The notes beneath the pieces were generated by a model. The model made no database searches. It was given only the letters and a program-made list of their open reading frames with translations, and had not been told where the DNA came from. Position numbers and translations under genes: made by a program. Of a stretch of DNA of 64,000 nucleotides, positions 11,968 to 24,400 are shown piece by piece (within the stretch, counting starts at the first letter, position 1; every line of letters begins with the position of its first letter). The stretch is from Gerris lacustris (lineage: Eukaryota > Arthropoda > Insecta > Hemiptera > Gerridae): contig OX578279.1 in assembly GCA_951217055.1 (NCBI GenBank), forward strand, positions 26,872,173 through 26,936,172, in the 5' to 3' direction.

Positions 11968-13824
11968 TATAAGAATAACATTGTGCATATATAATTTCGT
12001 ATGAGTAACAATTAGGCTAAACCTTTCGGAATTGGACTACTAATAATTGCAGGTGAACTCTTTGTTAGAATCGATTTATAAATTGATACCTTCAGACATT
12101 TTTTTAATCTAATATACTTTCTTACAACAGAATACACACTTTTTTTTATATAAAAGTGTGATATTTCTTTGTCCCAAAGCATATTGGACTGAATATCCCT
12201 TTGTCTTAATAGGTAGTTAGACTAAGGAATATAAACTCTTCTGTATAAAAAACGAAAATTGGACCCCTTTTGTATAAGAGTTTCGTAATACTTTTCATTT
12301 GATCACCTTTTAAAATAATGAATGAATTTACAAAATGTATCCAAATGGTAAAATATTTCGATTTTAAATCAGTAGAGCATCATGTTTATGTATCATATTG
12401 AAACATTTGACTATTTTGTCCCTGCAGTTAATACGTAGTTGGTCTCAAGTTTGGCTACTATTTGCTAATTAATTTAAGATTGGCTAAAATATATTATACA
12501 GAATTTCAAAATAAAAGCAAGATTATTACAGCTACGACAGATAAAAGTAAAAATACAAAATATTACGATTATGTCAGACTGCTTGGCGACGACCGGATTA
12601 ATATACTTTTAACTGTCAATCAAATCCTTGACAAAATGATTGATGCGAATTCCTTTTTTAAATTAATCTTCAAATCCAGATTTGTATATTAAAAACGACA
12701 AAATAATATGTAATTAATATAAATATTTATTTACCAAAGATTATCCTCTTTATCTGTGGGGATCTAAATTTAAATCTGAGTCAAAAATATTTTTTTTCCT
12801 GTCTGTTTGGCGTTGAATTGGATATAATTAAATCTCAATCATTGCATTATTATAATGAATGAATTGATTTTTTTATTTTAAATAAAATAATAAAATATAA
12901 TGTAAATAACGTTTTAATTAATTTATATTATTATGAAATGTAAACAAGATGACAATATATAAAAACAAATTTATTATTTCAATGCGGAATAACAGAATTA
13001 AATACAAATATAAGTAATACAATATTATTGCAATATAAGATTGGAAGTGTTAAAATGTTAACCACATTTTAGACGAGGTCGGTATCGGCAGAAAATATTT
13101 GACAACCGATTATTTTAGACTCCCTGGGAATTATTAACTATCATATCTACTAAACATATTACTTACTTTAATTTTAAATACATTTTTTTGACAGTGAGAC
13201 CCTTTCTTTGTTTAATGGTAACTTAATTGCTAATTTATTATAATTGTTTTGACCATGTTATTTAATTAATTGTACATAATATTATTTTTATTTTTAAGTA
13301 ATGTCTCACGATAGACTAGTACGCTGTGTGTTTAGCAACCTATTCTATTTGGGCAGTATCACTGTTATTGTTGTAAATAAAGTGTTTCTCTCTTTGTGGA
13401 AATATAAATAAAAATAAATAATATAAATAAAAATAACATAATTTATGAACTTATAGTTTAGTTATTTTGAATGAGGTATTAAACTAAGTTAAACTGATTT
13501 GAATTAATAGAGAATAAATACTAGAATAGTATTATTATAATACTACTTCTGCTCAAAAAACGTTATTTACTTCCATTAAACTTGAACATTATATTTTTCA
13601 TCTTGAAAGAAGGTTAACGTGGGAAGGTAACAGATAAGCTCTGAGCTAAGAATACTGCGAATTTTTCTAATGTTTGTTTCCCAAAATTTCTTTTAAATAA
13701 ATGAACCGGGGCCCGAACTCCGAACGCCCATGGCATTCGAAAGGAAGATTAAAAATCTTAAAAACCCTCCCCTCAATCTTGGACACATTTTTCTTCTCTC
13801 ATCGTCTCCTATACGGGGGCATAT

Positions 13825-13895
13825 TGATGACACAGTTTAGATTCGGTTTTGGCTAGATCCTTTGTACAGAGATTTGTCCTTTTATAATATTAAAG
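13825..13895 (+). repeat. Family-I dispersed repeat, copy 2
   Basis: GATGACACAGTTTAGATTCG, then GTACAGAGATTTGTCCTTTT, in the same order and spacing as copy 1. Confidence 0.6.
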
Positions 13896-14324
13896 ATACA
13901 GCCTGTCATTTTACATATTTCGAGGCGTTTATTTTGTTAAATTTAAATAATAAGAACTAGCTTCTTCATTATAGACACTGACTTTCATGATAAGTTGAGT
14001 ATAATTTAATTGTTTGTAGAAAAAAGTGCCGGACTCAATAGTAATTTTAGTTGTGTTTTAAGTAGGAACTATATTATTAAGTTTATTGAAAGAGATAGTC
14101 CTTTTCTTGTGTAAGTATTATTCTAATTATTTCTAGATGTGTGAATGTCAGACTAAAACTAACAAAACTCTTCTGAATATACCTGGTGATGGTTCGAATC
14201 AAGGGAGGTAAGACTGAATGTAAAACTCCAACTAATACTCATCTCAGGACGAAGCGTGGTTTGACTATGTTCTCTATGTCCCAACTATGTGGTCTATATT
14301 ATCTTCTAGTTTAGAACCTGAGCC

Positions 14325-14465
14325 TAAAAGAAAAATCACTGTGAAACTGTCTGCGTGAAAATTCTAGCCTTTCTAGGATTCAAACCATCTCTAGCTGAGT
14401 CGGTCTTTGGACCTTAGTTCTAGGTGAATTACGAGTTCGCTAACGACTTGTCCACTCCGATCCTC
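14325..14465 (-). repeat. Family-J tRNA-derived SINE copy
   Basis: On the minus strand a box-A-like GGAGTGGACAAGTCGTTAGC is followed by a long variable-arm-like segment (ACTCGTAATTCACCTAGAAC) and box B GGTTTGAATCC. It shares its layout and much sequence with copies at 52141-52238 and 61866-61965, resembling a Ser/Leu-type tRNA head. A B-box-like GGTTCGAATC on the plus strand at about 14191-14200 may belong to a second, opposed copy. Confidence 0.6.
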
Positions 14466-15104
14466 TCTTTGTTTGTAGGTTTTGGGTTGGTTAACATTGA
14501 AAGTTTGTAATTTAGTCTTTTTAACAGTTAATGTCTTAACTATTGAACTTAAAACAATTATTATATTTTTAAATAAGTTGTTTAACCCTCGTATTTTTCC
14601 CCACAAGGTAAAAATATTGAAGAGAACAAGTAAATAATAAATAAAATCCACATAAAATTGATAATAAATGGAAAACATTTCTATATTATCTTTTGAACAA
14701 TTAAACATAAAATATTATACGGATTATAATTGTTTATTAAAGTATAGGAATTTACAAATATACTATATTTACAATGTACATGTATATTCAATGTTGGATT
14801 TGTTTATAATGTAACTGTTACTAACAAATATCATAGTGTGACATTAGTGAAGGTATTATTTAGAGGTTTCAGAAATTATTGTTTTCCAAATAGTTGAATT
14901 TATGGATGTAGCTTCTCTGTCACACCATTAATGATTTTTAATGTTAAGTATGAATGCAGATGCACCTCGTACTTGCTGCTAATTTTTGTACATTCCAAAC
15001 AGTAGCACAAATTAAATTTTAGTTTGATGTTTTGATAAATGCCATTTTAATTTACAAATTATACATTTATACAGATTTTTGGTTTTGCAAATGTATGTCT
15101 AGTG

Positions 15105-15293
15105 ACACAATTCTGCATTCAATTTTATTGTAGAGGATAAAACTATCTTCTTATAGTCTTAAATGAATAGAATGTAACCTCATATAGTCTTCTTCTGTCT
15201 GCAGATTGCAATGATGGATCCTAGCAGATCATTGGCCGAAGATACGCCTCATCTTTTTGAAAGATCTAAAGCGTCCTGGCCAGGATACGTTGT
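15105..15293 (-). other. Lmx1 3' UTR with polyadenylation signal
   Basis: Downstream of the TAG stop on the minus strand there is about 165 nt of non-repetitive sequence, then AATAAA at 15129-15124 in the context CTACAATAAAATTG. Cleavage would be expected 10-30 nt further on, near 15105. No stronger signal occurs between it and the stop. The end position is inferred. Confidence 0.7.
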
Positions 15294-15451
15294 CTAACTG
15301 TTTGCGTAAGCCAACGGCTGTTCCTCTTCAGGGCAGAAGTAAGAGTTTTGCATGGAGTAAAGTCGGTCTATAGGGTTAGAAGGGAGAGGCGTCATCTGAG
15401 GATGCAGTAAGCCACCTCCAATTCCTTCCATCTTCCAACCTCCTTCGCCTT
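15294..15451 (-). CDS. Lmx1: Lmx1 exon F: last coding exon with the LMX1 C-terminal signature
   Basis: The acceptor TTTTGGCCCAG ends at 15452. AA completes a Glu codon begun by exon E, then 51 codons and a TAG stop at 15294-15296. The peptide contains [20 protein letters not shown] followed by QNSYF. Vertebrate LMX1A/B end with [14 protein letters not shown], so this identifies the last exon with confidence. An extra 14-residue tail ([13 protein letters not shown] region) follows the signature here. The exon holds no long open frame of its own and is easily missed. Confidence 0.95.
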
Positions 15452-18400
15452 CTGGGCCAAAACAACAGTGTATAAGGTAAACAAAGAAATATTAACTAAA
15501 TTAAGAGTTAACTAAGACTTTATTTATTAGTGGATGAGCAAAAAGGGAAAGAGTGGTTTCTAGTTTTACCCCACTAATTATAGTAACCCTTATGCTTTAG
15601 AATATGTTTGAAAAGAAAACGTGCCTACCAATATTTTATTTCTCTTTTCCAAATAATTATTAGAATGGGATTTGTTCTTAAAGAAAATCGCCGACATGCT
15701 CGAACGTACAATATCAGAAACTTTCTGGCATTTTTTTCTAGTTTCAGATACTAAAACTATAGCCTTTTCCTCTTTAATCTAATCTAAAATTAATTTCATT
15801 TATATTAAATAAGCTTTATCAATAATTACAAGTGTACAAACGTTACTTTTTAAATATTTGATACCTAGTGTATTTATCTAGACAAAATAGCGAAAAACTT
15901 CAGAAACTAAGGTTTTCACGAAATTATATCGATCTATGAGATTTCGTAAAAACAAATAATTAAAAATCTAATCAACCTTATCATGAGCAACTCCTTTGAG
16001 ATTATGATTCAGTAAAAGTTTTGGAAACGTAGGAATACACAAAATTTCAGACGGAGAGCGCGTCGGAAGATCTACACTAAATAAGTACAGAGAGAAAGAG
16101 TCAAAAACTTGGATTCCGGTAAAATCCGCGTCTAGAAGGGGTTGTCCGACGTAGCAAACAGTATCTATATAATATCTTTTAATTGCTTCAAGTCAACATC
16201 ACGATGCACCACACCCCTGAAGATACTTCCAGTAGTGGAAGCGAAACCAAGGACTTCAACCCCTTCATGACGCGGATTTGACAGTAAAATGAAGTTTTTT
16301 ATTATAAGCCAACCCGCGGAAGCCTACGAACTAAAGAGAAAAAGAGATCTTATTTACGCACTAGTGCGTAAATAAGATAATTTAGTCAGAAGATAAGAAT
16401 AATTTTTCATCTTATCGCACGATTAGCGTGTTTGTTTACGTTTAAGAAAAACTATTTTTTTCCATTATTTAATAGTTAAGTCCAACAATCGTAGATAAAG
16501 GTACGCAACTCGTGCGAAACCGCATTTTGCTTTGCTTGTGTACTGCAACTCTCATGCAAAATGCTTCTTTCCGCACTAGACGCGTAATGTACTATTTAAT
16601 ATAATTCAATCCTCTGATTATAAATGTGGTCGAAACTAGTCTCTAATTTTGTCCATTTAATGTGCATTAGTGCAGATTATGTAAAATTAAAAACCTCTAT
16701 TTTATAGCTAAAGATCAATTTCTGATGACCATTTTTATTTTATAATTATATAAATTCTATTTTACCTCTAATTCTCATAAAAAAAAAACCTATATTACTC
16801 GTAAATTTGCTTCATTATGTAAAGATTTTGTTGTGTGTATGTGTAACTAGATTAAAATGAGAAAACAAAACGTGAGGGGGTCTTTAATTTAATGGAAACG
16901 TAGGACGTGGTGACAGCATGTTCATATTCAATTAGAAGTCACCTATTGTCTACTTTTTTTCTCGTTTTATTCATATTTAGTTGGATTTAAGCACTGTGAA
17001 GGTCCCATCATCAGGGATAAACAGTGCATTAAGGTCTGAAAAACGTGACTCAAATAAAAAACCTCACACCGACTGGCGTTCAAAAACAGTTCCACACTGA
17101 AAAAATATTTAAATGACATTCATAAGCTGCTGTTTTTCTCTTCCCCGGGAAACGGTAGAGGAAAAAGTGCCACTTAAAAAAAGAGTAGGAGACTCTTTTG
17201 CATTTTCATTTTTTTTTTAGGAGCAAATTTATTTTTTTGTCGACTCAACCTTTTTATCGGATATTCCCGTTCTTAAAGTACGTTTCTTTTTCTTTGTCGA
17301 CTTTCCCTTAAAGGTTTTCTTGCTTTCTTCAAAAGCTTTAGTCAGGAAAGATAAGGCGTCTTCTCCCCCCTGAGGGCCTCAATAAAAGAAGGTTTAACCC
17401 CGGGGTTGCTTTGGATCTCTTCGACTCCCTAACAAATAAAACGACTACGGTGATGGTGGGAGGAGAGATGGTAGGAAGAAATGCTCGGGGGTTTTTAACC
17501 CTGTACACTGGGTGGAATTTATCGCTAGGGGCGGCATCGGCTTCACTCCATCCTACTAACTAAAGGGAGGCCGTTTTTCTCTTCTCCTACTGGATATTAA
17601 AATAAAAATAATTCTTTTCTGTTGACAGTCAAACGCGACCCTCGACAATTCACAGCATACGTAGCCTACCCGCTCATACATCACTCTTAATTCTCTCACT
17701 CACTTTCTCCTTTTCTTGCGCATTAAAAAAAAATCGTGATAAAATATTGGGGGAGTGAAAACCGCGATGCATGTTTTACTTATTTAAAAACATTAATCGT
17801 TCAACTTGTTAGCTATGACTTGATAGATAGATATAATATTTTATTCTTTCAACATAAACAAAAATATATTTGATTTTTTTCTTTGTCTAATTCTTTTTTT
17901 CTTTCTTCATTGAACATATTTGAAAGGATATGATACTTCTTTAATAAATAAATATTGAATTTATTATACCTTTGATGTTCGGTTTTGTTTAAACCGATAA
18001 TAATAATTAAGGAGTTCTTGGATAATATTTGTTATTGAAAGTACTCTCATTAAATATGGAAACTTTAAATTAAAACTAAATAGAATAGTCTACCGATTTG
18101 TGTGGCACATAGCTTCCTCGAGTCCTATAATTGGACGAACACTGTCACATTTGATTTGGGCCTGTTTCGATTCCCAGTGGTGACACACTTATTTTTATTT
18201 AATATTTAACGTACATAGACGGTTGTTGAACTTTTATGGGACCAATGTGAGCTACTTTCAACAAACCATCTATTGTTCTTCAAAATTGGATGATTACTTT
18301 TTAAGAAATAGTTATTAATGGAAACAAGTGTATGCACACGCGGAAGGAAACATTTTGGGTACGGAAAAGAGTTGAAATTATTTTGAGAACAGTACCTAAC

Positions 18401-21400
18401 GTCTTATCTTAGCAATAAGTAGATCTAATATCTGATCCTAAAATACTTAATAACTAATATACATATTTCATGTCAGGATGCAATGACAGTCGACTATATA
18501 ACATTGCTCCCTTCCCATGGAGGCGCAGAGTAGTGTCGCAGCTGCGGCCAACATGTCGGCTAACTTGTTTATTATGGACTTCAACTAAATAAGAAAATAA
18601 CCCAGTTACTTTTGTAAAATGTTGTATAGTTAACTTTTATGTTATCCTGAAATGACATAGGTATTTTACTTGTTAAGTATGTTGTATTTAATAAATCATT
18701 GCTTATTTAGGATCTGTCATGAGATCCCCTTATTACTAAGAAAAATAGATCTTACTTCTGATCCTAAGATAGCAATGATATATTAAATACATAATGTATT
18801 TAATATATCAACAAGTAAAATACATATAATGTAATGTCAGGATGACATGATAGTTAACTATATAACAGATCCAACAATAGGATAATTATGAGCTAACATC
18901 AAAATTTAATTAAAATCGGATCAGTAGTTTTTTAAGATATAGACCGACAGGACAAAAGACCAAAAATATTCCATGATGTCTGAAACGAATTTCAGTCAAC
19001 AAATTTTTGGAATAGAGACATAAAAAAAATTGTATGAATGATCACAATGCTTCGAGCTCGAGGAAACAAAAAAAAAAAAAAAATGATTAAGAAATTTTCA
19101 AAAAAATTGCGGTTATGGATTTTTTACATAAAAAGTTAATAATTTAGAAAATGGTATATTCTGTTTTTTTTTTATTAAACAACATTGACATCAAAAATTC
19201 ATTATTTGTGAAAGTTTCTACTTTCCGATTACCCAGAAAGCGTCCAGGTATGCTTAAAAACTGACTACACAGTTTGTACCTGACTAACAAGTGAAGTAAA
19301 ATAAAAGTGAATTGCAGTAATAAATACGAGTATTAAGACCTTTTTAGATTAATTTGTGACACCACTTTGTGGTCCATCTTTTTATATATTATGCCAAGTA
19401 AACATATTATGTCAGTAAAACCGAACTATTATGAAGCTTCTAATCAGTGCCGCTTATGGAAGAAATTTTATTTGATCAATAATGTAATTAAAGAAAGGGT
19501 GGTTTCATTATGTTAGAGTTCACTGCAAAAGTCATGTTTCTTTCATGATGCTATTATTTCTTTATCAGCTATAAGTTCCCATAATGAAGTCTTTACTTTA
19601 CATTTTACACTTTTACATTTTCAGTGCGTCTTATAATTAGGGATTTATTGATTTCTCTTGGAGATAAACTGCTTAGACTTAAGTCAATTTCAGGGTTATT
19701 ACCATTACCATATGCCATTAAGTTATTATTTGAAAAATTGGATATCGCATTCCTTATCTATTTTACACGGATGTACAAACGAACGCACTTTATTTATTTC
19801 TAACGATAAAGTGCTATTTAAATACGATGCATTTTGATCTATAGAAATATGTGAGAACTTGCAGTTTAATTTTAATACAACAATATTTTACTTTAATACT
19901 GCTATATAGAGGTTTTCTAGCTGGAGGAGGTCACAGATTGGAGACACATATAAGAAGTCGTATAATGTTTCCTTATAGGTGTCAGAGTTAGAAGGGTGTG
20001 TTGGTTTGAAGGGGGTGCCACAAGGGTCTCCAATGTGCCCGATTTGTTACTTCTTTTATTGCCTTCATATTTCTCTTCCTTTTCCCTCCCTTTTCCTCTT
20101 AGATCCTATTTATGGACCACACCCGACGTAAAATTTTCTGCCCCCAAAGCACGACGTGGGTGTTATCCCCTAGTATAAGGATAAAAATCATAAGACGAAA
20201 AACCTTAAAAGCATCTGTAAAAGTGGTGTTGATAGTTATTATTATTATTATTTTCGCAGGCTATTTTATTTATTTTGTAAATTTTTATTCTATAATATTT
20301 ATTTTATTTTAAATTATTTTTCTCTTAAGATTTTTATTTATATTTAACTTTGCTTTTTATATTATAATAATAAACATGGTTCACCTAATTCTACAATGAA
20401 TGAGCAATTGATCTGTAATATTATAATTTATGATGTTGTATTGTTGTCTATCTATTATCTAATCACAGAATTTCAACAGAAATTATTGAAATTTTAAGTA
20501 TTTTATAAATACGTTTATTTTAATTATACAGGGTGGTCCAAAGGCCCACCCTCTTTTAGGCCCAGGCCACTCAACTTTAAAATTTTTAATTTGATTGTGA
20601 ATTTTTGATAGTTGATTTGGAATCTATGGCAAATAAAAGAATATTTTACTTAAAACATTTTTCCTACTTCCAAAAGTATAAAAATGGTAGATTTCAGTGC
20701 GCTTGTATAGGAAGAAAAATTTCTAATTAAAACCGAAAATAAACAAGTTTCAAGTAAAATTTTATTATTTTTCACCATAGAATCCAAATCTGCTATCAAA
20801 AATATACACTCCAATAAAAATTTTGAAGTTGGGTGACCTTGGGGCAAATACGGATTTGAAATACGGATTATTGAACATTAAGAAAAAATGTTGTACCTGT
20901 TGTCAATAAAATGTGGACTTTAATCATTGCCCCTTTGATGGAAAATAATTTATTTTAAAAAATGAAAAAGATAATAAAATTATAATTATTAAATCTGAAA
21001 GAACACTTGTCAGTTTTTTCTACGGTATAAATTCAACTGTTTGATGCTATATTCATTTTTTTTTTTTTGTACAATATTTCTGCAATAGTTTCATTGATGT
21101 TGGATATGAGATCAACTTTTTTATTTTTTATTCTATTATACAAAAATACTATGTTAAAATAAGGTTCATTAATAAGCCCAAACGGTAAAACTCTACTGTG
21201 AAAGAAGTTTTATGGTTTTGTTGCAATGGAGCTTGCATGAACTTTATACCTGTATTAAATTGTTATTCCCAAAATATATAAATTTGCCTTAGTTATAAAC
21301 TTAGGGGTAAGTGTAGAAGTGTAGATAATAAACAATCTTATATCACCCCTTTAGGCTTTAGGTAGGTTGGACCTAAACTCTCAAACTGTATTTCTTGTAA

Positions 21401-24400
21401 TGGAACTCTAAGTATTTCATGCCTAGGTATAATAATTGTTAATCTTAAAGATATAATTTTGCCTTAGTTAAAAAATTAGGGGTAAGTGGAAAGGACACTT
21501 TTGGTTTTGTTACAATGGAGCTCGCATGAATTTTATACCTGTATTAAATATTTTATCTACTTACGGCAGCAAAATTAAGCATTGTTGTACTGTTTTCAAT
21601 CTGCTAAATGTCATTTTTCTTGATTCATTTGTAACATGTCAAAAAAACATGCAGCAAAATAATAAAGTGTCAGAAAAATATCAAAGTGTCAGCAAAAGTT
21701 CAAAGTGTCAGTGTCGGCTGCAAATTTTACTAAAAAAAGGTTACTACATCGCAGGTTATGAACTCTCCCACATTGTTCATTTTTATATATTTAAGCGTAA
21801 TATTCTGCTAAATATTTATATCTTTTTTGAAAATAACTTTTAATTATCATAGTGATTAAACAAATTTTATTATTTTACAGTGATTATTTTTTTAAAAAAT
21901 CGCTAAAAATTGAGATAAAAAACAGTTGTTAATAAAAAAAAGTGGCAACACTAAATTCGTTTTGTTTTCTTGATGATTCAAACTTCCGTTTTTTCAACTT
22001 TAATTTCTTTAAATCTTTTATATCGTAAAAAGGGAATAGGTATAAATTAGTGTAATTTTTCTGCCGTTTGTAGATAAAATATTGCATGTAACTATGCAGC
22101 AAAGGAAACATTCCTGACTCGTTTAAAGATTACCTGCTTTGGGGTTACTGACTCAAAGATTACCTGCTTTGGGGTTACTGACTCGGCTTCGCCTCGTAAG
22201 TAAAATAGTAAATTTCCTGCCTCGGCTTCGCCTATGCAGTAAATTTGTTTAGCCTATCCTCTCCTTCGGATCGAAAATAAATCTTAAAAACTTGTCAGCA
22301 AAATTCCTGCCTAGTTACATAAATACCTATTTATTAGTTATCCAATTGTAGGTAAGTGTAGATCTCAATGCCCTCAAGATGAGAGAGTGTTATTCTCAAA
22401 AAGCCCTTTAAGCTGTTGCATGCAGGTCAGGCCTAAACTCTCAAATATAGATTGAACGAAATGTTTACCAGGGTTGTTATTGAAGGGTGGTTGATGAGCT
22501 GTCAGAATGTTTCTGTAGAAAGCTGTTTCAGGGCTCTCTTCCTGACTACTGTACCTTCCCTCAGCTCCCATGTAGTTAGAATAAACACTTCCTTGTGAAC
22601 CTGCATCAAAACAAAATTACATCATTAAAACTCCCGCAATAAATTATCACATAACTTAATCAATAAACAATTAGCATATCATTTAGTGTGATCACAATAC
22701 ATCAACGCTGACTCCACAATGAAATTTCCATATAACTTAATCAATATACAACAGGCATATAGTGTGATCACATATACATCAACGCAGAATCCACTTAATT
22801 GATAAAATGAGAATTGATTGCAAAACTAGGAAAATAAATAATAATTATAAGCTAACGAGAAAATAACCTATATATAATCTTATCTATAATGTGTTTATAA
22901 TTTATCTATTACTACGTTCACACATCGTTTTGGAAACGGTTTTGAAAACGATCCGCTAGTTCAAAACGCTGTACGAACGGAGATCGACGGATCGTATCGG
23001 TTTAGATCCGATCCACCAAAAATACGTGATCGGAACGGGGGATCGAATTCAAAACGCTTGTGTGAACAGGTCGTGGAGGGGATCGAGGTTTCAGGTTATT
23101 TTACTCTTTTCCACTTTTTAAGTTCTTTGTTTTCGTGAGCTTCCGTTTCTTTTTTTTTAACTGCAAAAACGTTTTTAAACAAAATTTAATACTATAAAGA
23201 ACCTGTAAAAACTTTTAATAACTTGTAAATAAAATGTAAAAATTCGCGGACATATTGGGTAACAAGAAAGAAGGTTTTACTCGTGACGTCACCGTTACGA
23301 GATTTCGAAAACAAATATTTCGATCACCTGTATTTTTTGTTGTACGAACGCGTATCGTTTTGAAAACGAATTGGATCCGAAACGCTTTCAAAACGATGTG
23401 TGAACGTAGTATATATATCATACATTTTTAATTTGTTTTTTTAAAACTGTAACCTTTAACGGATATTATTATAAACATTTGCAATAGATTTTTAACTCTG
23501 TGCAACCTATTAGTATCTAAGAAATTAATAGTAAACCTGATTAAATTAAAAATATGTGAATTCAATATCATTCAGTAAAATTATTATTATGTCAATTTAA
23601 TAATTAATTTCGAAGTTAAAATTATCATTTTTATTTTAATATATGATGTATTTTGCAACTCTGCTGTAAAAATATTTTATTTAATTATTGTAAATTAGAA
23701 GCCAACGAATAAAAAGAAATTATTAATAATCAATTATTGAATTAAACTACGTGCTCCAGTGACAGAGGTGAATTAATAAAATATATTTAAAACATTTTGA
23801 AAGATAATAGTTTGATAAAGATGCTTTTCTAATTTTCTTAAACAACTTTTCGTATGTCCGATATCCTTTTGCTAACCTAATATTCATGATTTACTCAAAT
23901 TCATTTTTCATTGCGGTAAAAAAAAACCTAACTTTAAAAAGTATTCCATAATTAAGCTATCTATCCTGTAAAGATTATACAATTATTTATAGATGAATGA
24001 AAACTAGATCGTACAACTATGTAAGGCATAGAGTTTGTCTTATTATTTCAATCTATAAGCAAAACTGTCAGTTTCTCTGTTAGCATGGATGTGGATTTAC
24101 TTTATTAAATTCAGATATATAAAAAATATATACCTATTTTTTATATTGTCGCGTAATATTTATATAAATAAATTGTTCTTGGTGGATATAATTTGGTGTA
24201 ATTAAATACAATCAAAACTGGTTAGTTTTCATTCATTTTATGTGAGACGTATCCACTCTTTACATTGTTTTTAAAGTCATTCTCCAATCACAGTTAAACG
24301 TACTAAAAATGAAAAATATTAAGAAATAGTATATTAATTAAAAAAAAAATTTAAGTTCTTTTTTTCTTTAACAATTAGATTTCAATCTAAACTTTGAACT

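Noticed and set aside
14391..14708. 105-codon minus-strand open frame
   Set aside because: Its C-terminal end overlaps a tRNA-derived SINE copy and the rest is AT-rich low-complexity sequence.
21552..22328. Family D as a Helitron, from GGCTTCGCC hairpins and a CTAG near the 3' end followed by T
   Set aside because: The two copies remain similar beyond the CTAG, so it is not the element's end; no TC start was identified.
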